DNA of 64,000 nt from Cristatella mucedo (GCA_009760855.2 WPIO01000062.1:2463715-2527714); one strand, 5' to 3'. Positions 1 through 13,419 are shown, numbered from the stretch's first letter. The notes: generated by a model from the letters alone, not told the origin. Numbers and translations: made by a program.

Positions 1-210
1 TAGTGCATCGATGGTGGCAAGGTATAAGGTGGCAGACAGAAGTTGGCTATTTGAATACTGCTGTTGCTTGAGGCATCACATGCTCACCTGAGCATACAAT
101 TGTCTCTGCCTGAGGCATGCGGCTGCTGGTCTTGAAGTGCAAGCACCTTACCCATAAGGGAAGAGCCAGTGGCTTGGTGATATATAATTCAATTCTGACA
201 ACAACTTACC

Positions 211-309
211 CTGTCACAAAATCCAGCTATGCCAGCCAGGAGCTTTCCCTTTTTCCAGTCCCATATGTTTAATGTACCACTGGGCTCGAGGTCAGCTGAC
301 ACCAACTTC
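211..309 (-). CDS. EML5/6: EML5/EML6-like protein, coding exon 3 (WD40)
   Basis: A 33-codon exon between an acceptor ending tattttag and a GTAAGT donor, in phase 0 on both sides, directly continuing exon 2. It reads KLVSADLEPSGTLNIWDWKK, then GKLLAGIAGFCDR. In EML5/6 the matching segment is KLxSVGLD..xTxxxWDWRKGKxLA....H.DR, so the order and spacing fit. The typical GH before the final DR is replaced by FC. The rest of this protein, normally about 1,900 residues with many WD40 repeats, must lie left of position 1. I found no further exon in 1-210. Confidence 0.88.
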
Positions 310-1303
310 TAAAATAGCACATGCTAAATCTGAAAACAGTTCGCATGCTAAGCGCGCAAGGCGCCAATACGAATAGCCAAATGCACAGAAGAGCAAACTG
401 TGATCTTCACGTCAACTTGAACAGTAGATTATTTCATGCTAAGGACACCGTTTAGGCGATTCCCTCTCAACGCACGATAAAGAAAGCGAACTGTTTCATC
501 CAGCAGCAGCTAGCCACGATGAAAGGAATAACACGCTGCAGATATAAAAACTATAAGGGCAAAGTAAGCAGAGAAGAAAACATAGGTCAACCACGGTAAA
601 AGCATATATAATGTAACAAAATATTTTTAATAATGACAAAGCACAGTCAAAATGTGCTTACAAAAGCAGTTTATTACGGTTTTTCAGATGGATTTCTGGT
701 AAGTAAGCATTTAATTCATATAGCTTACACGAGAGATCGAAAGGGAAACTCAAAGCTTTTTGAATCCATTCGACATTGGGCAGGCTCTTACGAAAAAAGT
801 TTACCGCGCACGTTGAAGCAACTTACAGAGTGAAAATACCAAAGTGAGAGAAGACTTCAGCGCACAATTGTCATGTGCGATGTCATTATTGCTATGCATC
901 GTGCTGCCGAACTAGCACTCTCTTTGACCCACGATGTCATAGTATTGTTCCACATCCATCCTCCGGCTACATTCACTAGGACAACTACATGTGCCCACAT
1001 ATTGCTACTCTCATTCATCAGCCACTTTCTGTTGAAGTAACTTATACCTTTCTACCACGTCAAGGCAATATATACAACAAGGGTTGACATTAACTACAAA
1101 CCTAGTGGATCCTCGATGCTAATTAATTTGGACTGTTGAAGTTAAGTCTTTGCATGTGCTGCCACAAAACCACAATCAAGCCTCGTGCAATAGTCTCTCT
1201 CTCACCCTCTCTTTCTCTCTATGTATGTGTGTGTGCGTACGTGTGTGTAAGTGTGTGTGTGCGTGTGCTGTCTGTGTGGTTTGTGTGTGTTTGTGCGTGT
1301 GCG

Positions 1304-1310
1304 TGCGTGC

Positions 1311-1394
<84 letters not shown>
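1304..1394. repeat. GT dinucleotide microsatellite
   Basis: Nearly uninterrupted GT repeat of about 85-90 bp, preceded by an imperfect GT/GC-rich run from about 1220. The open frames across it on both strands are low-complexity artefacts. Confidence 0.97.
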
Positions 1395-1749
1395 ATAACA
1401 TAACTTGCTTGGTCGTTAAATCTGGGAATGTAGTCACATATTGTTGGGCCAACAGTACCGTGACAGCATACGACTCTTGCAGAAGTCGCCGAAGGAGAAT
1501 GGCGGATCCATTAATACACTCACACATATTATCCCGGGTTTGGGTTAGTCATCGTGGCCATTAGCACTCCTGTGGCTTCCTAAGATTTGTAATGCACTGG
1601 CTTCCGTGTTGTCTCTGGTGTGCGACCGCCCAGGAATTTACTCAGACGTAACATATAATCTCTAATAAAGCTATTGCAGTGGCTTCTAGACATGGAGGAT
1701 AAATTGATAAATACTGATCACTGAGACCCTATATACCGGCCACACCTCG

Positions 1750-1925
1750 GCTACCCCATACCCAGTGGTAGGTGTTAGCACTTTACGACCCAGGTCGTGG
1801 GTTTGAGTTGAGACGCAAGCAATTCGTTACTAGCTGCTGCAAGCAAGTGAGAGGATGAACGGTTCCTCTGCTGCTAAATGAGGCAGTTAAATCAGGTGGT
1901 ATTGATTTTACTAATATACATCGGC
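1750..1925 (+). mobile_element. SINE1, decayed copy
   Basis: Contains the shared SINE1 blocks: CACTTTACGACCCAGGTCGT with a B-box-like GGTTTGAG, a ctgctgcaagca block, and a degraded GCAGTTAAATCAGG tail. The tRNA-like head is less conserved than in the copy at 8753. Confidence 0.65.
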
Positions 1926-2139
1926 ATCAAAGCTAAGACAACCAGTTTTTCTGTATACTTTATAGGCTATGGTAGCTAGAACACCTTTCGACAAATACTC
2001 GAATTACATATTGGTAAACCAGAGCTTGGACGACTATTCCTTGGCTCGAGGCATGAATTTTTTGCTCTCAATTCCGTGACAGGTGGCCAACGTTTGCTAA
2101 GTTAATGGGACTATGTTATATGTAAGTTTCACATAACCG

Positions 2140-2230
2140 GACAATAAGGATAATAACAATAATAATAACAATAAATGCTTGTATAGCACTCTTTCTGGGC
2201 ATTCTACATAGTGTATGCTGAAAAGCAATC
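2140..2230 (-). mobile_element. CR1/L2-like LINE 3' tail, decayed
   Basis: Reads in the minus direction as the common LINE terminus: AAT-rich microsatellite next to a degraded GCACTCTTTCTGGGCATT block. Only the last ~90 bp is recognisable. Confidence 0.5.
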
Positions 2231-3184
2231 GTGTCGATTGATTGGTGATAACACGCACAATTTCAGCATGTATAAACATATAATGGAAAATTTACATCGG
2301 GTCCCATCGAGTCAAAAAGCTCGATTGCAAATATCTTTATTGCCCAAACCGTGGAGTAGGTATCGTCGTGGAGCTTGTGCTTGAGTGCAGACGTGTTGAC
2401 ACCGCATTCAGCCGGAAATGAGGGAGAGTGGAGCTTTTATGGACCGGTGGCAATTGTATCACAGAAAGCGCTCATGGGCAGATTCCAATCTAGTTTGCTG
2501 ACCCTCTACTCTCTTACACATGCTATCAGGTGCCGAGCCGAGCAAAGTGACTGACATTAATAATATACATTTTTAAGATTACCACATCACGGCTTTATGA
2601 ACTTAATAAGCAGACTATGTCGATTAACCATAAGCACTATCTGAGCAACCACGGTAGCACACTCAGGATGCAGAATGTTTAAACGTGTGCCAGTGAGGTC
2701 GAACCTAGATTGCGCTTGTCGTGAGTTTACAAGAGGTGATGTAAATAACGATTAATAGGAGCCACGTGTATCTGAATATTTGGTTTAAATCATATACATG
2801 AATAAGCATTGCTAATCTGGCGATATGTTGAATGCATCCTTCTCCTAAAAGGGTTGCCTTCATACTGTGCTTATATGGACTTATCAGATCATTAACAGCA
2901 GAGTTTGAATTGAGCCAAATATTTCCAATCAGGTATGTGGACTAACTAATAGCATGCAGGCAGTCTCTATTGCAGCCGTGTCCTGCTATCGTCAGCATAC
3001 CGTCTGCATGCACTGGAGCTGCTCCTACGACTCGTCAAAGTGCATCAAGGGGCCAGTTTCACTGCCCGAGCAGCTGTGCGGTCTGTCACCCATTACTTGT
3101 GTGCTTTTCGCAGACGACAGGAGCTTCCCAGAGCCACTAAAGCCGCTCTTCGCAACGTCAAAAAAGCTCAGCAGAGAAAGGTCA

Positions 3185-3457
<273 letters not shown>

Positions 3458-3629
3458 TCAGCCAGTTTTTCAACCAAATTTGCTTAAATGTTCTCTTGGT
3501 GCTCAAATGTTCCTACCCAAGTTCACACACTGTAAACGGCAGAATGGTGACTCGGGATTCTTAACAGCATCAATAAATGTGGTTCCTTGATCACATATGC
3601 CTGACTTATCAGCATTGAAATAGCTTATC

Positions 3630-4039
3630 AATGGCCTCACAGAATGGATTTGCCCCAAAAAATAGTACGTTACCAAGCTGAGACCGAAGCATGCATCTGC
3701 AGTGACCAGGACACATATGTAATATAATGGCAGCATTCTTACTTTTACACCTAAGCATCTCTTTGCTTTAGAGAAAAAAAGAGACTAAATCAGCGATAGC
3801 AGGACTAGAATAAGGGTAAAGATAATCTCTTCGTAAACCAGCAGAAGGCAAAATCATGACCGAAACAAACAAAGCCCATCGTGAGCATTCTGCATGCACT
3901 TGCAGAAGACCAGAAAAAGGTGCAAGCAAAGTCCAACTTGAATGGGCCAATGGAAGCTGAATATTGCGCAAGCTGCACATTACCAGAGCAGGATCACGAG
4001 CGAGTATGCGCACTTACACAGACACATACACATATACAC

Positions 4040-4089
<50 letters not shown>

Positions 4090-4745
4090 CAAACACACGA
4101 ACACACAAGGACAAATACACACGTACCATTAACATCTTGCCGGCTAGCGATACTAACGTAATAACATACATAATAAGTGTGTGTAGCATTCGAAGAGAAA
4201 AAATTCCTTTCTATGCACTTTACACTTACGCAAATAGAATCATGTTAATTGGTTAGTGTCATAGAGGCTCGAGGCCCAGAATCTTAATTTTTGAAGGCTG
4301 CTTACTGAATCAAAGATCCAACCGAGCAGTGGAGTACCATGGTACAAACAGAGCCATTAAAAGAGAACCTCAAAAGGAAAATTGAAATTATGCAAACAGA
4401 ATCAGTTCTTGAAGTGTTTATGAGAATGCATATACTGCCATTAATTTTTCCATTTTTAATCATGAAATTTATCTTTTCACCATTGACACAATATGGATGC
4501 TATGCTGGTCTTTTGACGTTGCCGCACACAGTTGTTATTGCTAATGTATGCATCCTAATCTTTTGCAAGCAAGTATTATCTGGCTAAAGTATCGAAAAAG
4601 TTGATAAAAAACACCATGCAGCCAAGCCATGACAGCTTGTTTGCATTACCTTTAGAATTTTAAAATAAAACGGTTGTGCTATGCCAAAGAACACCATTCT
4701 CTTTAATTACTTTCTGGCGAGAAAATTTGGTGTGATTTTTGCCGG
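3630..4745 (+). repeat. Dispersed repeat D1, copy 1
   Basis: Aligns along its length with 45930-47460. Shared blocks include TGGATTTGCCCCAAAAA, CAAGCTGAGACCGAAGCATG, CAAAATCAtGACCGAAAC and GGAGTACCATGGTACAAACA. The second copy carries extra insertions (a LINE tail and a hAT MITE) that are absent here, so this copy shows the empty site for both. On the minus strand both copies share a short open segment (ADACFGLSLVTYxFLGQIHS), but no protein family is recognised. Confidence 0.8.
4018..4110. repeat. CA/AC dinucleotide microsatellite
   Basis: Imperfect ACACAC run with scattered A insertions inside D1 copy 1; the matching place in D1 copy 2 (about 46310-46350) has only a short CACACA run. Confidence 0.93.
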
Positions 4746-4747
4746 GC

Positions 4748-4862
4748 GTCATGATTAGGTTCAGGGTGAATGTATTGATGACCGAGGCCATGGGCTCGAG
4801 CCCCGTAGGATATGTGAAGCACCTAAATAAAAATTAAGTTCTATTAGGGAGCTGTGCAAATA
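4748..4862 (+). mobile_element. SINE2, 5'-truncated copy
   Basis: Keeps the B-box region GGGCTCGAGCCCCGTAGGAT and the LINE-like tail AAGCACCTAAATAAAAATTA followed by an AT microsatellite. The A-box head is missing or decayed. It closely parallels the copy at 47440 at the end of D1 copy 2, so it was probably duplicated together with D1. Confidence 0.75.
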
Positions 4863-4863
4863 A

Positions 4864-4918
<55 letters not shown>

Positions 4919-4952
4919 GTATATATATATATGTATATCATATAAGACTTAT
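4862..4952. repeat. AT microsatellite
   Basis: Alternating TA/AT run with TGTATA interruptions, sitting at the 3' end of the SINE2 copy, as also seen after the copies at 31336 and 47440. Confidence 0.93.
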
Positions 4953-5632
4953 AAGACTGTAACTCACTGCTTGCTGGCCTACAGGCCTGTGCAATCAGGT
5001 GCTTACAGCTGGTGCAAAACTTTGCAGGTAAGCTTGTCTGCCGTGAGCGTCGCAGTTGGCACATCACACCACTTCTCGCCGACCTGCACTGGCTACCAGT
5101 CAAGCAACGGATCGACTTCAAGGTTTTGCTCACTTTTAGACCCCTTCATTTTTTGGCTCCAGCCTACCTATCCGATCTATTGCCCACCAGGTCAAGCACC
5201 ATACCACCTGCTTTTCGGAATCCAACAGTTTATCAATATCTCGTGCAAACCTCAAATCCTTTGTGGAGACCATGCATTTAGTTCATATGCTCCCAAAGCC
5301 TGGAACTCACTTCCGACTTGCGGCATGACATCCCCTGACTTGACCACATTTAAAAAGAACTTAAAAACGTACTCATTTATGACCACAATTAGTGGGTCTC
5401 TGTGATTCGTCCTTGATGTGCTTATGCGTGTTGACACTGTGCATGCTGCCACTAACCACATTTGCATGCTGACTCTGTGCATGTAACTCCTAACCATGTT
5501 ATTAATGTTGTTTATCAAGCATGATACCACTCACCATTCGACCTTATTTCCTTTGCAGCAAATGTAAAGTACCAAGAAAGAGATTGGGTTCTCTGAGGGT
5601 GCTTTACCAAGTGCATTATTATTATTATTAAA
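4943..5632 (+). mobile_element. CR1/L2-like LINE, 3' fragment with C-terminal domain
   Basis: 5'-truncated LINE. The C-terminal reverse-transcriptase-associated region is spread over two frames: CRERRSWHITPLLADLHWLP, VKQRIDFKVL, then the AWNSLP box near 5300. The 3' untranslated part follows and the element ends at 5570-5630 in AAAGAGATTGGGTTCTCTGA and an ATT microsatellite. Frameshifts make it inactive. Confidence 0.88.
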
Positions 5633-6269
5633 ATTCAGGAACAGAACATGATTACGGTGCACCAAAGAAAACTTCAAAATGTGGCAGCCATTTAAGCTAA
5701 ACCTGATCGAACGACAACTTCGGTTGAGCGGCAAGATAATCTGCTCCAATAGCACCATATTCACACTAGACATGGCAAAGCAAGCTGTCAAAAACTGAGG
5801 AAGTAGATGCAAACAAACTTAATGTAGGAACAAACATTTCCTTGGAGAGGTAGTATGAACAGACCCGCTAAACTCTACCATGTCAGGTGAGTATATTTTT
5901 ACATTAGTAAACTTCCAGTGAGACTTGACCTACCATACTGTGTTTTGTCATAAAAATGTCTTATTGCATTCATTTCGATAAGATTACAAATGGAAAGAGC
6001 AGAAGAGATCTTGCTTATTTGTAGTAAGAAATATTTTCGGAGATAAATTACTAGCACCCTTTCGATACCGCTACAGGTATGCCCTTTCGTGAGTGATACA
6101 GACACTATGGTTGATAGAGTGATTCTGTGGGGTTTGACATACTAGCAGGGCCATCGTGTTTAGTGCCAGCTGCTGCAAGGGATCTCGAGTTTTCAAAAGA
6201 GATTAAGATATACCAAGTTTCAGAAATCCACTCAATTTCCTTCTATTCAGAATTCACGGTCAGTACCCT

Positions 6270-6645
6270 TAATCGTCAGCAGCTGTGAAAAACTCAGCTG
6301 CCAGCCTGGTCTGCCATCCAAGGTATAGCTGCGACATTGCACTACCTACATCTGAGCTCATCTGGGTCCTTAGCAAGCACCGAATCGACTTACAAGATCT
6401 TGTGTCTCGTTTACATGTCTCTTCACTCGCTAGCACTAGGACTAGCACCAGCACAAATCCTAGCAAGTTACACTCAGGTTTTAGAACTAATCACTCCATA
6501 GAGTCAGAACTGTTGTGAGCGCATAAGGACCTTCCCCTTAATGCAGATATCTCTTGTCTCCTTTTGAAGCCAATGTAAAGCACCTAGAAAGAGATTGAGT
6601 TCTCTGAGGGCGCTTTATCAAGTGTGTTACTATTATTATCATTAG
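6270..6645 (+). mobile_element. CR1/L2-like LINE, 3' fragment
   Basis: Short relic with the SAASLVCHPRYSCDIALPTS segment (equivalent to the CRERRSCHITPLLADL segment of better copies) and the family terminus AGAAAGAGATTGAGTTCTCT followed by ATT units. Much of the region between is deleted. Confidence 0.8.
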
Positions 6646-6875
6646 TGGTAACAGGCGCAGTGTCAGCATGCATAAGCTTACAGAAGTACAATTAACAAGG
6701 ACCCAGTAAAAGCTGCAAGGAACATGTGCGTTTTAGCTTCTTTTTAAACTGCGTCAAATCAGGAGGTACCGTGACGTCAGTAAGGAGTGAGTTCCAGGCT
6801 TGGGGAGCGTAAGAACTAAAGGCACGGTCTCCAAAGGATTTAACTGTGATTCGAGACATTGTGACCGCCGAAACG
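6646..6875 (-). mobile_element. CR1/L2-like LINE, 3' fragment
   Basis: Minus-strand relic reading VKSFGDRAFSSYAPQAWNSL and the following tail. It abuts the plus-strand fragment at 6645 tail to tail and lacks the last ~150 bp of the usual 3' end. It belongs with the subfamily copy at 48395, which shares the ACAATTAACAAxGACCC block. Confidence 0.8.
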
Positions 6876-7181
6876 GCATGAATTGACTCACATGAATGCA
6901 TCGCCATATTCGGCTAAATTCCTTGAAATTCCAAAAAACGGACGTGCGTTTGTGCTTTCTTCCGCCGGACGTCAGAACGGTGACGATTATCACGAGATCT
7001 CGCTTTAAAAGGTAAGTGAACAAGAACCAAGCTAAAGAGACACGCTTCCACGTGGCGGGAGCACACTAGATCGCCTGTGCATTACCAATGTAATCATTTT
7101 CGTCTCGCAGTGGAGGCGCACAGCTACCCGACTTAAGCGAGAAGAGCCGATGGACAAGAGCAGGGACCGCGAGCGATTAAT

Positions 7182-7975
7182 AATAATATAATAATAATAA
7201 TATAGCACTTGATAAAGCGCCCTCAGAGAACTTAATCTCTTTCTAGGCGCTTTACATTTGCTGCAAAGTGATACGCAATAGAATAGTAAGTAAAATCATG
7301 CTTGAAAAACAAACAAAATGAATAACATGGTTAGGGGTTACATGCACTGGGTCAGCATGCAAATGTGGTTAGTGGCAGCATGAACAGTGTCAGCACGCAT
7401 AAGCACATCGAGGACGAATCACAAGGACCCACTAAATGCTGTCCTAAATAGGTATGTTTTTAAGTTTCTTTTAAATGTGGTCAGGTCAGGGGATGTTCTG
7501 ATGCAGGTCGGGAGGGAGTTCCAGGCTGTGGGAGCATACGAGCTAAATGCACGGTCTCCAAAGGATTTAAGGTTTGTACGAGGTATTTCTAGACTGTTGG
7601 ATTCCGAAAAGCGAGTGGTACGATGCTTTGCCTGATGGGGTAGTATATCTGAAAGATAGGCTGGAGCCATAGAATGAAGAGACCTAAAAGTGAGCGACAA
7701 AACCTTGAAGTCAATCCGTTGCTTGACTGGTAACCAGTGCAGGTCGGCGAGAAGTGGAGTAATGTGGCAACTGCGACGCTCACGACAGACAAGCCTAGCT
7801 GCAGAGTTTTTCACCAGCTGCAATCGCCTGATCGCACATGCTGGTAGGCCAGTAAGCAGTGAGTTGCAGAAGTCGAGACGAGATGTCACGAATGCATGGA
7901 CCAACTTGGACGTGGTATCCTTATCTAAACAAGCCCTAATTTTAGCAATGTTATGAAGCTGAAAATAGGCTGACT
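7182..7975 (-). mobile_element. CR1/L2-like LINE, well-preserved 3' fragment
   Basis: One of the best copies of the family here. A single minus-strand frame at 7904-7419 gives 161 residues containing VTSRLDFCNSLLTGLPACAI, RRLQLVKNSAARLVCRERRS, LADLHWLPVKQRIDFKVLSL and AFSSYAPTAWNSLP. This is the typical region downstream of the RT palm in CR1/L2/Rex-type LINEs. The 3' UTR and the TCAGAGAACTTAATCTCTTT terminus with an AAT microsatellite follow. 5'-truncated, hence inactive. Confidence 0.92.
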
Positions 7976-8052
7976 AAGCTTATAGCACAGTTAAAACGAC
8001 ATTAGGATGAGGCAGCATTATTCTAGTGTGGATTGAATTTTTTGCTCACTCA

Positions 8053-9160
<1,108 letters not shown>

Positions 9161-9379
9161 CTATTTGAGTGTATTTGAGCCACTTCTTATCTTAAGAACT
9201 CACTGCCTGTAGGCTCGCTTCGCTGAGTCGTAGTAGAATTACATGGCTATTAGCCAGTCCCGCAAGTACTGTTCTTGCCGCGTGACGGAAGTGCCGCGTG
9301 ACGGAAAAGGGCGGACGGACTTTCTCGCTTTAACTAGTAGGGATGCAAAAGTGATCAGCACGTCAGCAAAAAGATCTTA
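9161..9379. other. No recognised feature
   Basis: Unique-looking sequence with a short direct repeat of GCCGCGTGACGGAA (about 9278-9308). No coding or mobile signature was seen. Confidence 0.4.
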
Positions 9380-9560
9380 GCAGATTAAACAGCCTCGTTT
9401 GAACAGCGACAAAAGATCCTTAACGGCTATCACCACCGCTTGCGGTTGGCAATAGAGGAACGTCCAACTGCAGGATTCGAACCCATGACCTCGATCGTGA
9501 ATAACGAACCTACCACCTGGGCTATCACGGCCCCGTCGCGTTCTCTTCACACAACTAAAT
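9380..9560 (-). mobile_element. SINE1, near-complete copy
   Basis: On the minus strand it reads GTGATAGCCCAGGTGGTAGG, B box GGTTCGAATCCTGCAGT, the GCGGTGGTGATAGCCGTTAA body and the GGCTGTTTAATCTGCTAAGA tail. Confidence 0.85.
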
Positions 9561-10279
9561 GCTGCTTCGCTACCCAGCGTTAACAAATAGATTTCTTAAA
9601 GGTATTTTTAAAGTACACTTATGTTCATTTTATGATAAAAGAAAATCGTTTTAATTTACGTTTGATTAATATTATTCGCATATAAATGTTTCTCCATCTA
9701 ACTGAGATTTCTAAGCTTGGGAATCAATTGGTGGGCACACCAGCTAAGTAAACGCACACTCGGGGTCTCACTCCGAGATATTAAAGGCTCGGCCTACAAG
9801 TTTTCAGCATTCTTCACTAATAAATTTCGCACATTGACGCTTCCGTAAAGCCACATCCGGCTAAAGCAATTCATGAGTTACTCACTGCGGTCCTCCTTAA
9901 GAGATTTTCCGAGGCTTCTGCATGCGATGTGGCTACCTTAATGAAGTCTAGTAAAAGACGTCGTCTGCTGAAGACCCTATAACATTGTCTCACTGGTCTT
10001 CGCTGGTGGACAAACTTAGCCGAGCCATAACTGAGATTTTTAGTATTTTTCTTGAAAAATAGGTTGTACCCAAGCCACCGGTAGTGACGTACCTTTGCAA
10101 AACATCAACTCATTCAACCATAATCCCATATAACTCATACACAGATAAAACCATAAACCCGCAATAAACCTTAAAACCACATGCCCGTGACCTAAAGATC
10201 ACAAATGTCAGTAGCGATACAACTAAGATCAAAGCACCATGCGGCATCCACACAAGGGAGAAACATTATACAACACTAC
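9561..10279. other. Mostly unrecognised, with a LINE linker relic
   Basis: At about 9865-9975 the plus strand carries GCATGCGATGTGGCTACCTT with its flanks, the same block as at 61910-61930 in LINE family 2 (reading ASACDVATL.KSSK, like the linker before the RT domain). The rest shows nothing I can name. Confidence 0.5.
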
Positions 10280-12266
10280 TGTAGCGGCTTGCTGGCCTTT
10301 GCTGAATTTTAGCGAAAACAAGAGCTGCTCGGTGGCGGGCTAGAACTCCTTAGTCCTGCAGCAGTGAGCCAGAGAGGAGCGCCAGTGCGGTTAGAGTGCA
10401 AGAGCTTAAGAGTGTACCCAGGCTGGGTTCGGTTGGCAGGGACCGCACGGCTTTAGTGAGGGTTAGGGTCACCGGCTAGGCCGGGGTCGGACCCTACGGC
10501 ATGGCCGGATGTATGCGGTGATGCGAGGTCACCGGGGCTCTTGGGTATGGAAAGTTGGCCAAGTAAGTCGTGGTGTGGGAGGCTCCTGGTCTCACCGAGT
10601 AATGCACCTGGATTCGTGCAGGCGTGCTCCGGCGATGCTGCCACGCACGCAAGGGAACGATTACCCAAGGCCCGAGCGGAGCTGGATAGCTCGCTCGTTG
10701 TTGACTTGTTTATACCGCGTTCCCCCGTGTAGTGTGTTCGTGACCCCCCCCCCGTGTGTTGGCGTCTTTCGGTGGAAGCTTACGACTGTGGTAGTTGTCG
10801 ACTCGGACTAGCCAGAAGTTACTCAGCCAGCCGGGTTTTGGACGGCGTACGCCCCTACTGTTGGATTCGGAGTCGGTACAACGACAGGACTGCAGAAGCC
10901 GACTGACCCCAACTAACACGTATGTTCGCGCTTGCTGCGTCGTCTTGCGCCCCCGTAGTGTACTGTGTATATTACCCTCCCTGTAGACTTTTTTAGTTGC
11001 TCTGTTGTTGTTGGCGCATGCGTTATTATAAAAGATGTTTAACCTGACGGCCGCTCGTCTTACCCTAGCTCGGCGGCATGGCGAGCGGCAGCGTGGCCGG
11101 AGTATGTCGGGGTTTGGCGGGAAATAGCCTCTGACCCCTGGAACCCGGTTACAAGAGCAAGCCAGGAAGCTCTGAGACCAGTGGTGGCGATTCGGCCTTT
11201 AGAATCGGTTTGATACCCGCGGGAGCTGCTGATTGATGTTGGCTGGCCTGTCGACCTCCGCCATCACTCTGTCCAAAAAGAATCATTTGGAACCCATTCG
11301 CCATTCGAGCTGGACAGAGGTGCCCTTTCAGTGGCCTAGTGACGGTATTAATTCCGTACCATAATGGGCCACGGCGTCGGGCCCAATACCGCTAAGCTCT
11401 TGCCCCATTGCCGCGGCTAGGTATTTAAGAGCCGAGCGACGCTCACTCTTGGCCTTTTGTCCGGTTTCGCTTCGACGCCATCGGACTCGTTTCTCTGAAA
11501 GCGAGGGAGGAGGGCGGGCTGTTCGCTGGTGATGGACGGGACAGGACGAGACAGCGCTAGGAAAATTCGGTGGACTCCACCGAATACGGTCGTATCACGC
11601 CCGAGCTGGCATTTTGTGTTTCTTTTGAGTTTTGTGTGTGCGAGCTCGCACGTGGTCTTGGCATAAAGATTTGCCGGTGCGAGCTAAACGTAGTTGGTTT
11701 GGTGTGAGATATTCCGTTGGTTCGGGCTCCTCTGTCTATTTGGGTCGTTCCTCACTCTAGACATAAGTAGCCTAAGTGTGGAGACGTGTTTCCTCCGCAA
11801 GAGTGCTTGAGTTGGCGTGTGTGGGGTATTCCTACCGCACTGGTGGAAGCGGAGTCCTAGTTCTCCGGTCAGGGTTTAGGCTCCGGTTCAGGCTCCGCGT
11901 ATTTGGGTCGTTCCCCACTATAGACGTAAGTAGCCTCAGTGTGGAGACGTGTTCTCTCCGCAAGAGTGCTTGTGCTGTTGAGAACGTGTGAGGATTGTGG
12001 AGATAAAACTGAGTAAGACATGCAGCTACTTTGTGCGCTTGCGAATAACGCTCAGTAAAATCCCAAATTTATGAGTCTCGCTTTCCAATTCATGCCGCGG
12101 ACTCACGACCCCCTTTAGTAACGGTAAGTAGGTCAGCGCCAGAAACGCTCGTTTTGTGGCGGCCAGCTTATTGCGCGTAGGCGCGCACCGAACGGCATTA
12201 GGCGCTAGGTTACTCGGCTAGGTAAGCGGCAGGTCAAGCCTATTCCGCCGAGCCTTCGGCGTTACA
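10280..12266 (+). mobile_element. LTR family B, solo LTR interrupted by LTR family A
   Basis: Begins TGTAGCGGCTTGCTGG and ends CTTCGGCGTTACA, giving TG..CA ends. Flanking bases are ctac and gtac, an imperfect 4-bp duplication. Without the nested element at 10413-11153 it is about 1.24 kb. A TATTTAAG box at 11422 and polyadenylation-like AATAA near 12048 fit a plus-strand LTR. The 3' ~435 bp matches 23511-23947. It contains an internal imperfect duplication (about 11738-11825 and 11902-11990). Confidence 0.75.
10413..11153 (+). mobile_element. Solo LTR, family A (nested in LTR B)
   Basis: 741 bp, TGTACCCAGGCTGGGTTC to GGAACCCGGTTACA, flanked on both sides by the 4-bp target duplication agag (10409-10412, 11154-11157). 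A TTATAAAAG box lies near 11026 close to the 3' end, so the plus strand is probably the transcribed one. No internal retroelement genes are attached, so it is a solo LTR left by recombination. Confidence 0.92.
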
Positions 12267-13240
12267 GTACCAGGCACATCTGGGGCACTCTCTTATCTGC
12301 AAATCTTATACTGAGCTTTTAAACTATGGAGCCTCACCCCTAAACAAGTTATGCTCCACAATCCGCCCTTCCAGGTTATTCAGTCAGTCAAGCAATTGCA
12401 TCATGTTCCTTGGAAAGCCAGAGCAAATACACCGTCTATTAGTGATGGTACCCTGCGTTTAATAAAACAAGTATTTACGTAACCACGAAGAAGCTCGTCT
12501 CTCGGCTCTCAACCGGTGGACTGTGTGATGCATTGTTGCAGTGCGGTTAAAACACAAGCGGCTACAACTGGGTGCCGAAAGCGACAGTTTATTGTGGGCC
12601 TGTTAGTTTCGCGGCGCAAGCACTTTACGCAGCGCGTACCGGACTGACGTAGTTAACTGCACGAATTCCCGAAGCCCGCGTATAATAAACTATCCTATGC
12701 GCACGTCGCTAGTGATTGTCCCAACCCCGAAGGCGGGCCGCTACAGCACCCCAAGATACGAGCAGTTAATTGAGTAGCCGGCAGAACACAACTGCGTAGT
12801 CTAAGTTGCACTTAGCTGTTCGTGGCCGTAGGTTCGACTCTCACGCTCTCAAAGCGTAGTCTCGCATCGACTACCAAGCTGCAGCCCCGAGTTCGGTCAG
12901 TCGTCCCTTTATATTCTCTCTCCTTTAACCTTTGACTTCGCGCGTAGCTGCTATTTCTACTTCAGAATCTTAGTCGGGGCACATCCTGACCGCATCGTCT
13001 GCGCCAGGTTTCATTCTAACTTTAGCGGGTAGACCAGGAGCCGGGCCTGTACTAGGTGTCCTTGTCGAACCCGCTAAGACTAGCACATTAGTCGCTCCAT
13101 CCCCTAATCGCATCGCCTGCATAAAGCTCTATTCAAACCTGAGCTATGTGGGTCAGGAGCTGGGTCTGTTCTAGGCGCCCTAGTCGACCCCGCTAAGGCA
13201 AGGGCTCCAATCGCGGCTAAGCTGAGAGCTGCACCAGTGC
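12267..13240. other. Unclassified sequence, possible further LTR debris
   Basis: Contains an AATAAAA near 12460, then GGCTACAACTGGGTGCCGAA near 12559, which looks like an LTR end followed by a tRNA primer-binding-like site. At 12732-12745 GGGCCGCTACA mirrors the start of LTR B. A two-copy imperfect tandem repeat lies at about 12985-13085 and 13103-13200. No matching LTR start was found, so no element is called. Confidence 0.4.
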
Positions 13241-13243
13241 ATA

Positions 13244-13345
13244 CACACACATATATATATATATGTATATAATAAAGAGATATATTAGAAGGTATTCAAT
13301 AATAGCCTAGAGTATGATAAATTACATTATATATATATATATATG
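13244..13345. repeat. AT-rich stretch with TA microsatellites
   Basis: Short TATATA runs at 13251-13270 and 13327-13345. Confidence 0.8.
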
Positions 13346-13419
13346 TTTTCATTAAAATATACGTAACAACGAGTTGCTTGGTCAAATCTACAACTTTTCA
13401 GTGACTAATTGGTCTCAAA

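Noticed and set aside
1136-1564. Open frames of 60-142 codons on both strands across the GT repeat
   Set aside because: Pure translation of the microsatellite (repeated Cys-Val or Thr-His); no gene signal.
3630-4745. D1 minus-strand peptide ADACFGLSLVTYYFLGQIHS as a gene
   Set aside because: Only about 20 conserved residues between two repeat copies and interrupted frames; family not recognised.
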